A DNA stretch of 64,000 bases from Loripinus fragilis (Eukaryota > Mollusca > Bivalvia > Lucinida > Lucinidae): NCBI GenBank assembly GCA_964019695.1, contig OZ026522.1, positions 76,725,601-76,789,600 on the forward strand. Reading direction: 5' to 3'. Below, one piece after another: positions 24,901 through 36,900 of this stretch. The position numbers and the translations under genes are program-made. A model generated the notes under the pieces. It was not told where the DNA came from. It did no database searches and saw only the letters and a program-made list of their open reading frames with translations. Each line of letters opens with the position of its first letter. Position 1 is the stretch's first letter.

Positions 24901-27900
24901 ATACCAGACAACAGCATAATCTACACCCATTGTCATGAAAATGTATCTAGATAGCTGATGGTTCACCATTGATTTGATTCTGTTATCGTTGAGATCCAGA
25001 CAAAAGTTGTTGAGCTATAACAAGCCTTTGGTTCATTAAAAATGACTAACATAATTGCATTTGTTTATAGGTGCTGTGACATTAGTGTTTGTAGTTGGCT
25101 GGCAAGTGATAGTGTCAGACCGTCCCTCAAAACACAGAAGAATATCACAAGTTGAACTGTCCTATATAGCAAAGTTTGTTTCACCTAAAACACAAGACGA
25201 GGTAAGCAGGTGCTGTGACATCAGTGTTTGTAGTTGGCTGGCAAGTGATAGTGTCAGACCCTCCCTCTAATTACAGAAGAATATCACGAGCTGAACTGTC
25301 CTACATAGCAAGTTTTTTTCACCTAAAACACAAGACGAGGTAAGCAGGTGCTGTGACATCAGTGTTTGTAGTTGGCTGGCAAGTGATAGTGTCAGACCCT
25401 CCCTCTAAACACAGAAGAATATCACGAGCTGAACTGTCCTACATAGCAGGTTTGTTTCACCTAAAACACAAGACGAGGTAAGCAGGTGCTGTGACATCAG
25501 TATTTTTAGCTGGCTGGCAAGTGATAGTGTCAGAACGTCCCTCAAAACAAAGAAGAATATCACAAGTTGAACTGTCCTACATAGCAAAGTTTGTTTTACC
25601 TAAAACACAAGACGAGGTAAGCAGGTGCTGTGACATCAGTGTTTGTAGTTGGCTTGCAAGTGATAGTGTCAGACCGTCCCTCAAAACACAGAAGAATATC
25701 ACAAGTTGAACTGTCCTACATAGCAAAGTTTTATTACACCTAAAACACAAGACGAGTTAAGTCAAACTATGGAAGCTTAAACCAGATTGGCAAAAATATC
25801 AATTTGATAAAATAAAGGAAGTTTAAACCTTGCACTTGGCCATGTGCATAGTAAGTAGGTTTTTAGTAACAATCACCTTGCTGGTAAAGAGGGAGCTCAT
25901 TGCTTTCCTTAAATTATGTTCTTGCTGTGCGCGTGTTTATGTGTGCGTGCGTGCGCGTGCGTGCGTGTGTGCGTGCGTGTGTGTGTGTTCTGTATCAATT
26001 AATCGCGTCTCTGATCTGTAGTTGTGGTATTTTCTGGTCACACATTTTTTTAAGTGAAGCACAGAGGCCCACGAGCCAACTTTTGTTCACAAACCAATGA
26101 ACAATACAAAAATGAAATGTGTTTAATAGAACCCTAAAGATAGACAACTTGTTCCGCAAATGAGTCATTCTTTGCAGGTTGTTCTGTAAATCACTCATAC
26201 ATTTAACAACATTTCTGATTGGTCACCTTACATTTTTACGCTTGTTTTGAAAGTAAAAATTTGGTTATACAAAATGCATGCTTCTATAAACAAACCAAGG
26301 TTTTGTCACGACTCTGCATGTCATTTTATTTAAAAATGACCGGTACTTCTTGCAAAGACGATGATACAGTAAAGGTACCCTCATTTCAAAAAGTCACATT
26401 TTGCTACAATATGAAATATTCCACAGAAATGTTATCCATTTGTGTTTTTTGTTTGTTTGAAGATGTTACTGGCTGCCCTGATTTAAGACAAACCAGTTAG
26501 AAGGCTTCCATGCGAGCTGAACATTTCTTGTACTACAAAAACAGCAGAATCTTGGGCGAATATTTGGTACTAGTAAAATTTAAGTCCCCTGGTAGCTGAT
26601 GCTGCTGTCCATTCTAAGGCGGTTGTTCTGTTGTTGTTGACTTGTTGTTTATTGTTACTCCCATTGTGGGAGTGTTTAATTATTCTTCGACTTTGTTGTA
26701 CGTTACTTTATGTCCATTCTAGTATTGCAATCATCTTGATGGGGAAGAGAGAGCTGGTTGCTTTGCCAAGTTTCTCTTCCTGGTGTCTCGTGATTGCGTG
26801 TGGCAGTTCTTCGCGGTGCCATTGGTTTGTCTGCAGACTGTGGTATTTCCTGATCATGCTCACTTACTATTTTTGCTTCACTCGTAAACTCCTCTTTTCT
26901 GATACGTTATAACATGAAGACAACCACTCTAACAGCTGAATCGTAGATCATCAGCCTTATGAAATCACTTTACATATGAAATTTTCGCTGTTCTTTACGC
27001 AGTATTATCTGCGACGTGGCATTGAAATTTTTAGCCATTATTCATTACTACTAGACGTCACTGTTCTAGTTTGGTAATTGAAAAAAATGCAAAATTGCCA
27101 TCAAATTGCTTTTTTAAGTCTCACATTCAAACTGAAAAAGTTTAGCAGCAGTGAAATGCTTGTAATCACAAAATTGACGAATCAAGTTCTATTCTGTTAG
27201 TCCTGTCATGTTCAGAAAAAATAAAATGCATTCAATAATTGTAACTCTGGGCATACAGCCCCTTCCTGCACTTGCTGTGGTGACGGTGATTTCCTGTCAC
27301 ATCACAGGTTATAGATTAGTCTCCATCCCTTTAGTGGACAAGGGAGTTCAACTAATTTCACTCCTTGAACAAACACATAATCTCAGGCTTCATTCCCTTG
27401 ATTTAACCTGTGATAGAGGGGACAAACAGAATACTCTGGAAGAGACAATATACTTGATAGAAATCGAATAACCAGAACCTCTTTTTGTGGTAAGTGCAGT
27501 TGTTTGACTCAACTAAACAGTTTAAAGTATCTGACTGTTTCCTTACACAGTCCAATGACATAAGTGCCTAATCGACCTCACCATTGAGTGATTGACCAAC
27601 GGCCCCTATGCAGCTGATATGCACAACCCAACATTGCAGATGTTTGGACCTAGATGCGGGGTATAGATAGTTCAATCCAGGTGGAAATTTTCGCATTGCC
27701 CGACATACATTGGTGCCCCGAATACCTCAACTGAAATGAGTTGTATGAGTCCACACTTTTTCAATATAATCTTCCCAGCTAGGAAGACGTAGTCAAGCGC
27801 CAGGATTCGTGAACCTTTAGGTCACAGAATCTAAATGGCTTCATGGTTTACACTTACTGACATTCTATATATATATATATATATAAACCAAGTGGGAGCG

Positions 27901-30900
27901 CAGTGGCATAGTGCTTGACAAGAGACCGAGGGGCCATGTGTTTGAGCCTCACTGGCGTCACTGCGTTGTGGTCCTTGAGCAAGACACATTTATCCTAGCT
28001 TAGTACTGGTTCAACCCAGGAAGACCCATCCCTGTTTCACTGAAAGATTGTTGATGGGACGTACGAGGGATGATTCAAAAGTTCTGATCCTTGCCTTGTA
28101 GCTTTGTCTAGATACATTTTTGAGAGGCATACTATGCACCATTCAAAATATCTAGTTTTTACCTTTATAATGATGCTAATATTTTCTAATTGTACTGTTT
28201 CTGCTAATAATTACAGCACATTATATATGACCCACTCAATACCACTGGCCTTTTTTCATATTATAGATTAATGCTAATATTTGAATCTGAATCTTTCAAG
28301 TCAAGAATCTTTAAAACTACAAAACAAAACTGCGTTGTCTTTTTACTTTTTGTTTCTTGTAATGCCCATTTAAATGTGAAGTGTGAAAGGTTATGTTGAT
28401 TCAATATTTTTAAAAAGCTCAAAGTGGAATTCTTATGACGTCATTGAAATTGACACCTACGTCATTTTGAATACATAGCAGAATTTTCGTTTTCAAGAAT
28501 ATTCTATTTTGTCCATCATTTTGGACTTAAACATGCCGAACCAAAGATCGGCAAAATATTTAAGACCAATACCATTTTGATTAAAAAATATGTCAATCTT
28601 AATTGGAATATTGTCAAAATTACTTTTTTTTACTGAAAACATGTTCGATGTTACATAAGAATTTTCAAAATTGTTATTGGTTTCAGATTGAATTTTGGGC
28701 CTCAATTTACCCCATATTGTATCATTTTACGATATAGTGCACCTTTGGACAATTTATTGGGTTTTAATTTTAGATATACACATACAAATACGTGTACCTC
28801 CAAATATTGACCTAATTTGTGGACTCGTTTTAATTTTCTTACGTGGGCTACTATCAGTCTCCGACGAGGGTGAAAATTCATAATTGCTTCAGACAAAAAT
28901 CAGTTCATCTTCATGTGCCTAAATCAATGTTTATCTTTAATGCAGCTGTTGTTACTGCAGTAAGGGCCTGTCAATGTGGTCCAAAACTTAATTATAGCTG
29001 ACAATTGCATAGCCATACATTAAGGGGCCTAGAAAATCCAAATCATATATAAAGTTCGCTTTATCTTCAGAACATATTAGCTAAGGGATGAACATTGAGC
29101 ATCCATGAAAACAAAATGCTGAGACTGCTCTTGTCTAAATTGTGATGTCTCCAAAATGCACAATCTGCTTGATAGGTCATTGCATTGAGGGCATGGCTGT
29201 TTTGGGATAGACTTCCATTCGCTCCTTCAAGTTACATAAAACATGCCAGAGCAGTGTATAGACAAAGAATATATTATTATTTGGTACAATTTTCAGGCAT
29301 GCTGTATTGCTGGTTACAGAGATATCACACCAGGATCAGAACTTTAAGATCATCCCTCGTAAAGAATCAAATCAAACAAAATATATAAACCAGGCAAAGA
29401 TGGGGTAGTGCTACAATGTCTATTCCCAAAATGTCTCTTCCCAAAATGTCTATTCCCAAAACGTTTATTCCCATAATGTCTACTGTGCCAAAATGTCTAT
29501 TCCCATTATGTCTACTGTGCCAAAATGTCTATTCCATAAATGTCTACTTCTTTGGTAAAAATGAATTAATGATGAAGGTCTGATATGCTTCGTAGATATT
29601 TGGAAATAAGTATTTTCTGCCATGATATAATTGTGATTTAGGTCAATGCACAAACGGATGGACGCCAGTTCGATAGGTATACTATAAGCTCTCCTTGTGA
29701 GCCTTTGGCTCAGGTGAGCTTATAACTCAAATTTTTTGGACACCATAAAATTTGCTATATAATGACACTAAAAGTCATTAATTCATTTTTAATACTTCAG
29801 ATGCAAACACGGACAGATGCCGGTTCGATAGGTATACTATAACTCACCTTGTGAGCCTTTGGCTCAGGTGAGCTAATAACTTTATGAATGAATTAATGGT
29901 TTAAAGCTGCATACTCTGTATCTATGAACATTTTTCGAAAAAAATTATTTTCTTTTAAAATCATTTGTAAAAGTAGAATTAAGCTATGTTTTCACAATAA
30001 AAATGTTCAGTACAGCTGAAAACTGCATGGAAAAGTGAATTATATTATCAAATAGGTGTATTTTTCTCTTGTTGATAATTATTTGGGTCCCTCCAATAAT
30101 TATAGACCGTTGAATTTTTACATAAATGCGGTTGTTTTGATAGTGATAACTTGTTAAGATTTACGAAAATGGTAAAATAATTACCTGTATTTGAGTATTT
30201 TTACTGCGTTCTTGAAAAATAAAAACATTATTTTTAAAATTAGAAGATCAAAAGTTACAGACTATGCAGCTTTAAAGACAGCAATGAAAACCTGTTTTGT
30301 TTAAGAAAGAATATATATACATGTATACTTTTACAGCACTATACACAGATAAAAGCATAAAGATTACATGTCTTCTGTAGTTGATTCTGCCAGACTTATT
30401 TTTTCTATTTTTCTTTTTTTTTCGTTTTTTTTTTTTTCGTTTTTTTTTTTCGTTTTTTCATAAATTTATGTATTTTCTTAAAATAGTAGACATTTTGGGA
30501 ATAGACAATTTGGCACAGTAGACATTATGGAAATAGACATTCTGGCACAGTAGACATTATGGGAATAGACATTTCGGGAATAGCAATATTGGGAATAGAC
30601 ATTTTGGGAATAGACACTCTAGCACCTACCCGCAAATATATAGTGGCGCTGTGCCAAAGAGATGTATCAAAGTCACCTTGACTGGGCTTCGCCTACGTAA
30701 CAATTTCGCATCTTCATAATAGGTCAGTGTTAACCATCTCAATTTTTTAATCATACAGAAATTGAATATGACATTAAGTCGAATATTTTATTTATATTAA
30801 CAACCAATTATATTTATGCTGTTCATGCGTGTAATAATGCAATATGAGCAAATGAGTACGCTTAATCTTTGATTCTAGTCTTTTCCACACAAGGGTCAGA

Positions 30901-33900
30901 TAAGTGATGGTAGTAAAAGTAAGTAAGGGTGCAACGATCAGGAATCTATACAATCACGTATCACACCTGACCCAGGATACCAATGGGAAAGTGACAAACT
31001 CACAGTTAGACACCACAAACGAGAGCCAAGAGGTCATACATTTCCCAGCAGGTGACCACAAGGCACATATAAACAGACGATCACAAAGGCAAAGCTAACA
31101 CAAGACAGAATAAAAACATTAAAGATCAACAAATGAAGCACCACCTTGGAACATTCAATAAAATATTTTACTGGAGTGCCTAAACCAGTTTCACGGCGCC
31201 TCACCCTTAGTTCAGATGTGGATCAAGACACATAGATATTTGGTTTGCATGAAAGACCCTAAATTATCAATGCATCATCTCCTAATATATATAAATCAAT
31301 ATATATCAAGGAGAAAAAGCAAAGATAAGGACTCAACTGTAAATAAAACTGAATACTGGAGCAAAAGAAGTCCAACAGGTAAGACACAAAAATCACCACA
31401 AAAAGTTGGTCGTTCTTTTTAAGTCTGGACAGCTAATCCTAATTCACAAACATGCCTTAGAACGAAAGGTGTATGTGTGCCTCTCCCTGACCGTTTCCCT
31501 GCAAAGTTCGGTTTTAAAAGTAAGAAAGAGGGCAAAGATCAGGAATTGATACAATCAAGTACCACACCTGACCCAAGATACCAATGGGAAAGTAACAAAC
31601 TCAGTATTAGACATTACAAACGAGAGCAAAGAGGTCACCCTTTCCCAGCAGGTGTCCACAAGCATCAATAAACACAGGCGCACGAAAGCATAACAAACAC
31701 AAGACAGAAATAACATGAACGATCAACAAAAGAAGTACCGCCTTGGGATGGTCAGTAAACATATTTTACTGGAGGGCTAAAACGGGTTTCATGGCGCAAA
31801 CCTCAAAAGAAATCAACAGCCAAAGCATCAGGCCCCTACCATCTCATCAACAAAATAAGTCTTTAAGTCGGAACCATCATAGAGTCTGAAGTCGGACCCA
31901 TAGGCGTATCTAGCATATTGATCCACATCTAGCATCGTCAAATATCGCTTGCAACAACCATGTTGTTTTAATTGTAACTCTGAACTCTATGACATGATTT
32001 AATAGGCATGACCTACAGAACAATCCAAGTCTGCACAGACAGCTACTGTCAGCAGCCATTGCAATCCTGAACAATTTGTGATAGTACGTAGATGCATAGA
32101 AAAAAAACGCAGATGCATGACATTCCTATATATTCACAAAAAATAAATGCAAGAAGCATATAGGTTCACAGAAGCTCCTAAAAATGCTGGCTGGTTTGAC
32201 AAACTAGAAACCAAGAAAACGTATGGCTAATTATGTTCCTCAATTATGTACCATGTCGAGATTAACTAACATTGAGGTTCCAAATAGGCAAACACCCGCT
32301 GTGTGTCAACTATTCAGAACTGCATGTATACAGTGTATATGTAAAAATGAAAATATCACATTAATTAAGAAGGCAAAGATCAGAAATCAATACAAACAAG
32401 TATCACACCTGATCCAGGACACTACATGGGAAAGTGACAAAAACACAAAAACATCACATACAAGAGAGCAAAGAGGTTAGTCCTTTCCCAGCAGGTGACC
32501 ACAAAGCTGCAATGAACAAACAAGAAAGCATGACAAACAAGAAATTTAAATGACAAAAATGATCTACAAAAGAAGCACCTCCTTGGAACGTTCAGTAAAA
32601 ATATTTTTACTGGAGGACTTAATTGAGGGTGAGGTTGGCGCCGTTAAACCGGTTTAAGCCCTCCAGTAAAATATTTTACTGACCGTTCCAAGGCGGTACT
32701 TCTTTTGTGGATCTTTTATGTTTTTGTTCTGTCTTGTGTTTGCTATGTTTTGTGCGCGTCTGTTTATATGTGCTTCGTGGTCACCTGCTGGGAAAGGGCT
32801 GACCTCTTGGCTCTCGTTTATGGTGTCTTCTGTGAGTTTGTCACTTTCCCATTGGTATCCTGGGTCAGGTGTGGTACTTGATTGTATCGATTCCTGATCT
32901 TTGCAACCTTACTTACTTAAACTAGTTTTATGGTACAAACCTCACCCTTATTTCAGATGTGGATCAAGATGAATAGATGTTTGGTTTGCATGAAAGATTC
33001 CTAACTTATCAATGTATCATCTCCAATTTCACATACCTTCTCCTTATCCAAATTTCCTAATAACAGTATACTACCATCTCTGTGTACAATATTTTGTATC
33101 CCCCAATTAATGCACTTTTCTCCGAGGTTTATATAGTAAAAATATTCCAATTGAAGCATGACTCACATGGAATTATTAATATTTGTGCATAATGTGTTTT
33201 TCATTTATTGCAATATAGATGATTGGCATGGTCAACAAACACCCCAAGTGTGTATTAAAACATGTACCTTATTGTTGCAAAACATTGAACCGATTCACAC
33301 ATATCTATGTATGAAGCAACCAATGCGCATAAATTAACCAATGCACACGCATTCATAGCGATCACTGCGGTGTTGGTGTATTTTACTTCATAACAGAGTG
33401 GAGCGCAGTGGCTCAGTGGTAGAGTGCTTGACTAGTGACCGAAGGGTTATGGGTTCGAGCCTCACCGGCGTCACTGCATTGTGTCCTTGAACAAGAATAT
33501 TAATCCTAGCTTAGTACTGGTTCAAACCAGGAAGACCCGTCCCTTTATAACTGAAATATTGTTGATGGGACGTAAAGAATATAAATCAAACAAACAAACA
33601 AACAAAACTTAATAACAGCACGTTAAAGTACTGCATATACCTTAGTTAAGCATTGATTAATACACGTAATTTGTTCCCTGTATCCTGTACTGTAGGTCAT
33701 AATGACATCTTTGATCATATGCACTGCACTGAGCCTGGCAATGTATAAGTGTTTAGTGTTTGTTCTTAGCATATATTCCAACGATATAGCTCACTTACCT
33801 GTAACTTTACCTTTTTCAGTCGCGCGATGTCCCCTGGAGAGCTATATTAACTTCACGCTATGTTTGGGCACATTATATCACGCATATATGTGATGCATGG

Positions 33901-36900
33901 ACGTTTTTTACCCTGCTCACATGTCTCCCATTGTTTCTAAATGACGTGATGAAATTTGATATTCAAAAGGTAATTAAAAATAATCCATTTTATATAAGAC
34001 GAGTCAGCACATAATATTTTGGTACTTATCGCATAGATGATCAACAAAGAATGAGACTAGCCTGTGCAAATGCGCAGGTCTGCCAGATTCTTCATAGCTA
34101 TCATACACAAAAAGACCAAAATTTAGATCTCTAGCCCCCTAGGTACATGCACATCAGCATGTGCGTATAAAGGGGATTTTTGCGATACAAGAGATTACTG
34201 GGTGAGTGTCTTTTGATATCAAATTTATCAGGCAATGCTTTGAGAATGCTTGTGGAAATGCTAGGTTTGCCGAGCGATTCGACAGGCATTCTCGAAGCTG
34301 AGCCTGGTAAACTTGATATCAAAAGACGCAAACCTGGTTTTCTATTTATCAATTTACCCAGTTGTTCACACTTCAAACTAGCTATTATGACGTAACTATC
34401 GATTTTTGTGTCGATTCAGCGTCATTGGAAACGCCATTCAAAAAGTGCAGCGTCGTCATGACCTGATACAGATAGTCAACGTTTATCAGGTCAGCGTGCA
34501 CCGAATGCAGTCAATATGAGAGGTATCTGATAAGTAACAATTTCATATGCTCCCCAAAATATTTATAAAGGTTTCTTAAATACGATCTGGAAAAAAACAA
34601 TAGTGGATCTTTCGGATGTGGAATTAACATACAAGTGAGAAAAAAAGCATCACCGGTTTGATTAGAGTACATGTATCAACACCGCTTTTATCACAGACAC
34701 TAAGAATTGATCGTTAGATACAATGCTGGTAATTCTTCTGCGACTAGACATACCAGAGTCAGTATTTTAAGGTGATTTAGTTTATAAGGTCAAAATAATC
34801 GTTAGAATGCCTGGGTATCTTAAACAGTTTAAAAATATCATCACGTTATACAAGAGTGGGATATAACAAGAATATTTTGAGGTTTGCATGCCTTTTTTTA
34901 TACTCATTATAATTTATAGCTATGTCAGTTTCCTCTTTAATTTATGGGTCAATCCCAGACTCAATGACGGCCTTGACCTAAAAATCATTGATGGGTCAGT
35001 ACTAGTTGCTTGTCTTTGATCGGGTTTACCGTTGCTCAACTATTGTATTTGTTTCATCATACTATGTGTTCCCCTGTAACGAAATAATATATAAGTAATA
35101 GTTATACCATGGGTTGTCCGCCTTTACGTGGAGATAATGGATACGCTTTAGCGAGTGGATTATCTTACGTATAGGTGAACAAACATGGTATAACTATTTT
35201 ATACCACCCACATCAGTGTAGACGTTGCACATCACAAGATATTTTGTATTTAAGTTGGTAAGGGTGGTATAAGTTAGGAAGTCTCTATGCGAGCTAAACA
35301 TTTTTGTGTTTTTTAACAACAGCAGATGGTAAGGCTGTTGGTCTGTTGTTATTAATTCATTGTTTATCATATGACGTCGCGTCTGAAAGTAAAATAACAC
35401 CATGCAATAAAATTGATAAACCACTAGTGGTTTACAGATTTACGGGAAACGTTATGACGTCCATAACAACGTTGCGTACATGATGGCCAGATCATAACGT
35501 TTTTACGCCAGAAATGAGATTTCAAAGTATTTGTCATATGATAGATAGAATCTAACATTCGTGCTCTTGATTATTGAATTTATTAAACTCGTTGAGAAAA
35601 AGAGATAAAATGCTCGGCAAGCCTCGAATTTTATCTCTTTTCCCCAACTCGTTCAATAAATTCAATAAAACATGAGCACTCATAATGATCCTCTATGTTT
35701 ATTTTGCTCGCATCGTTTGTGGATAATGTGTTTGGTCCTTGTTTTGTAAATGTACTTCTTAGTGTCGTTTCTAGTTTTGCAAGCATCTTACTGAGGTATA
35801 TATGACGTATAGCTTATACTCAGCAGATTGCTACACTTTCTCCTTATTCTCTATTTCAGAATGGTCTTTATTCTTCACTTCCCTATATATCCTTTGCGAT
35901 CTCACTATTGGTGTCTTCGAATGCAGCAGATTTTCTATTGACCAAACGAGTTCTGACTATAACCACAACAAGAAAAATGTTTCAGGCTATAGGTATGTGT
36001 AGTAGTGCATGTTAGGATCAAGAAAAATTTGTCAGTGGGTCCAGATCGGTACTCGAATCTATTCCTAAATGCTTACATAAATCGCCATGTGCATGCCTAA
36101 TACTTAAAAATAATATAATTCTATATTCCTTTAGGCATATGGCATAATTTTCTATATAGTATTAACACCAATATCTATACTTCCGGTCTATGACGTACCG
36201 GCAATACGCGTAAATACCAGCAAATCGACGTATACATTTACCAGTGTGAGATAGGGGTGACCATTTATGTAGATTCCATTTGGTCAAATGTCCACTATAT
36301 TCATCTGATTTGTAACCTGTTTCAAAAATTCAAAAGGGGGCTCAACGCCACCATTTCAAAGCTATCGAGGCATGGGCTACAAGCACTTACAACAGTTATT
36401 TTCAATACGTTATTGTTTGTTTAATCATGAACAGGTTGTTAAAGTACATGTGTATAGTTATTTAGAAACGCAAAGCGGCGCATAAGCAATTCGTACATTG
36501 TATTCTTTTGGCAGGAAACTGTAATCGCAGCCCTGTCTTGGAAAACTTTTAATTCTATTGCTCAGTTTTACAGAGACGGACATGTATAGGTTATTCAATG
36601 TTTTGTGTTGGTTATGGAATATATACGAGGGAACGGAGCTCCCGAATGTATATTTCATAACCAACACAAAACATTGTATAACCTATTTAGCCCTGACCCA
36701 GCTGTTTCCTGTGTTGCTGACACACAGGCCTCACATTGTGAAATATACATATTATGTAGTATTTTGCTGCATTTCATTTAGAAGTATGTCATTTCGTTTT
36801 TAGCCATGGACGCGTTCGGATGGGACAAATGGATTTTATTAGCAGCATTTTTTTTAATTTTTGCAAAATAATCTGGGAAATATTTGACTGATCACATGTC

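Larger units (their letters stand above)
25071..25756 (+). repeat. tandem array of five copies of SLC17 exon 6
   Basis: Copies are 25071-25201 (131 nt), 25210-25339 (130), 25348-25477 (130), 25486-25616 (131) and 25625-25756 (132). Each adjacent pair is joined by exactly GTAAGCAG, a donor fused to an acceptor AG. Copies 1 and 4 are open and 131 nt long. Copies 2 and 3 have one-base deletions and copy 5 a one-base insertion in the AAGTTTGTTT stretch. After copy 5 the donor is destroyed (GAG followed by TTAAGT). Copies 2 and 3 share ATCACGAGCT variants, so the array probably grew by internal duplication. Confidence 0.93.

Noticed and set aside
25055..25270. Protein of linked exon 6 repeats (reading through the array)
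   Set aside because: Reading through GTAAGCAG shifts the frame in the next copy, giving unrelated residues; the copies make sense only as separate exons.
33702..33893. 63-residue ORF upstream of and overlapping exon 7
   Set aside because: It uses a different register from the SLC17 exon at 33820-33969 and has no family match.
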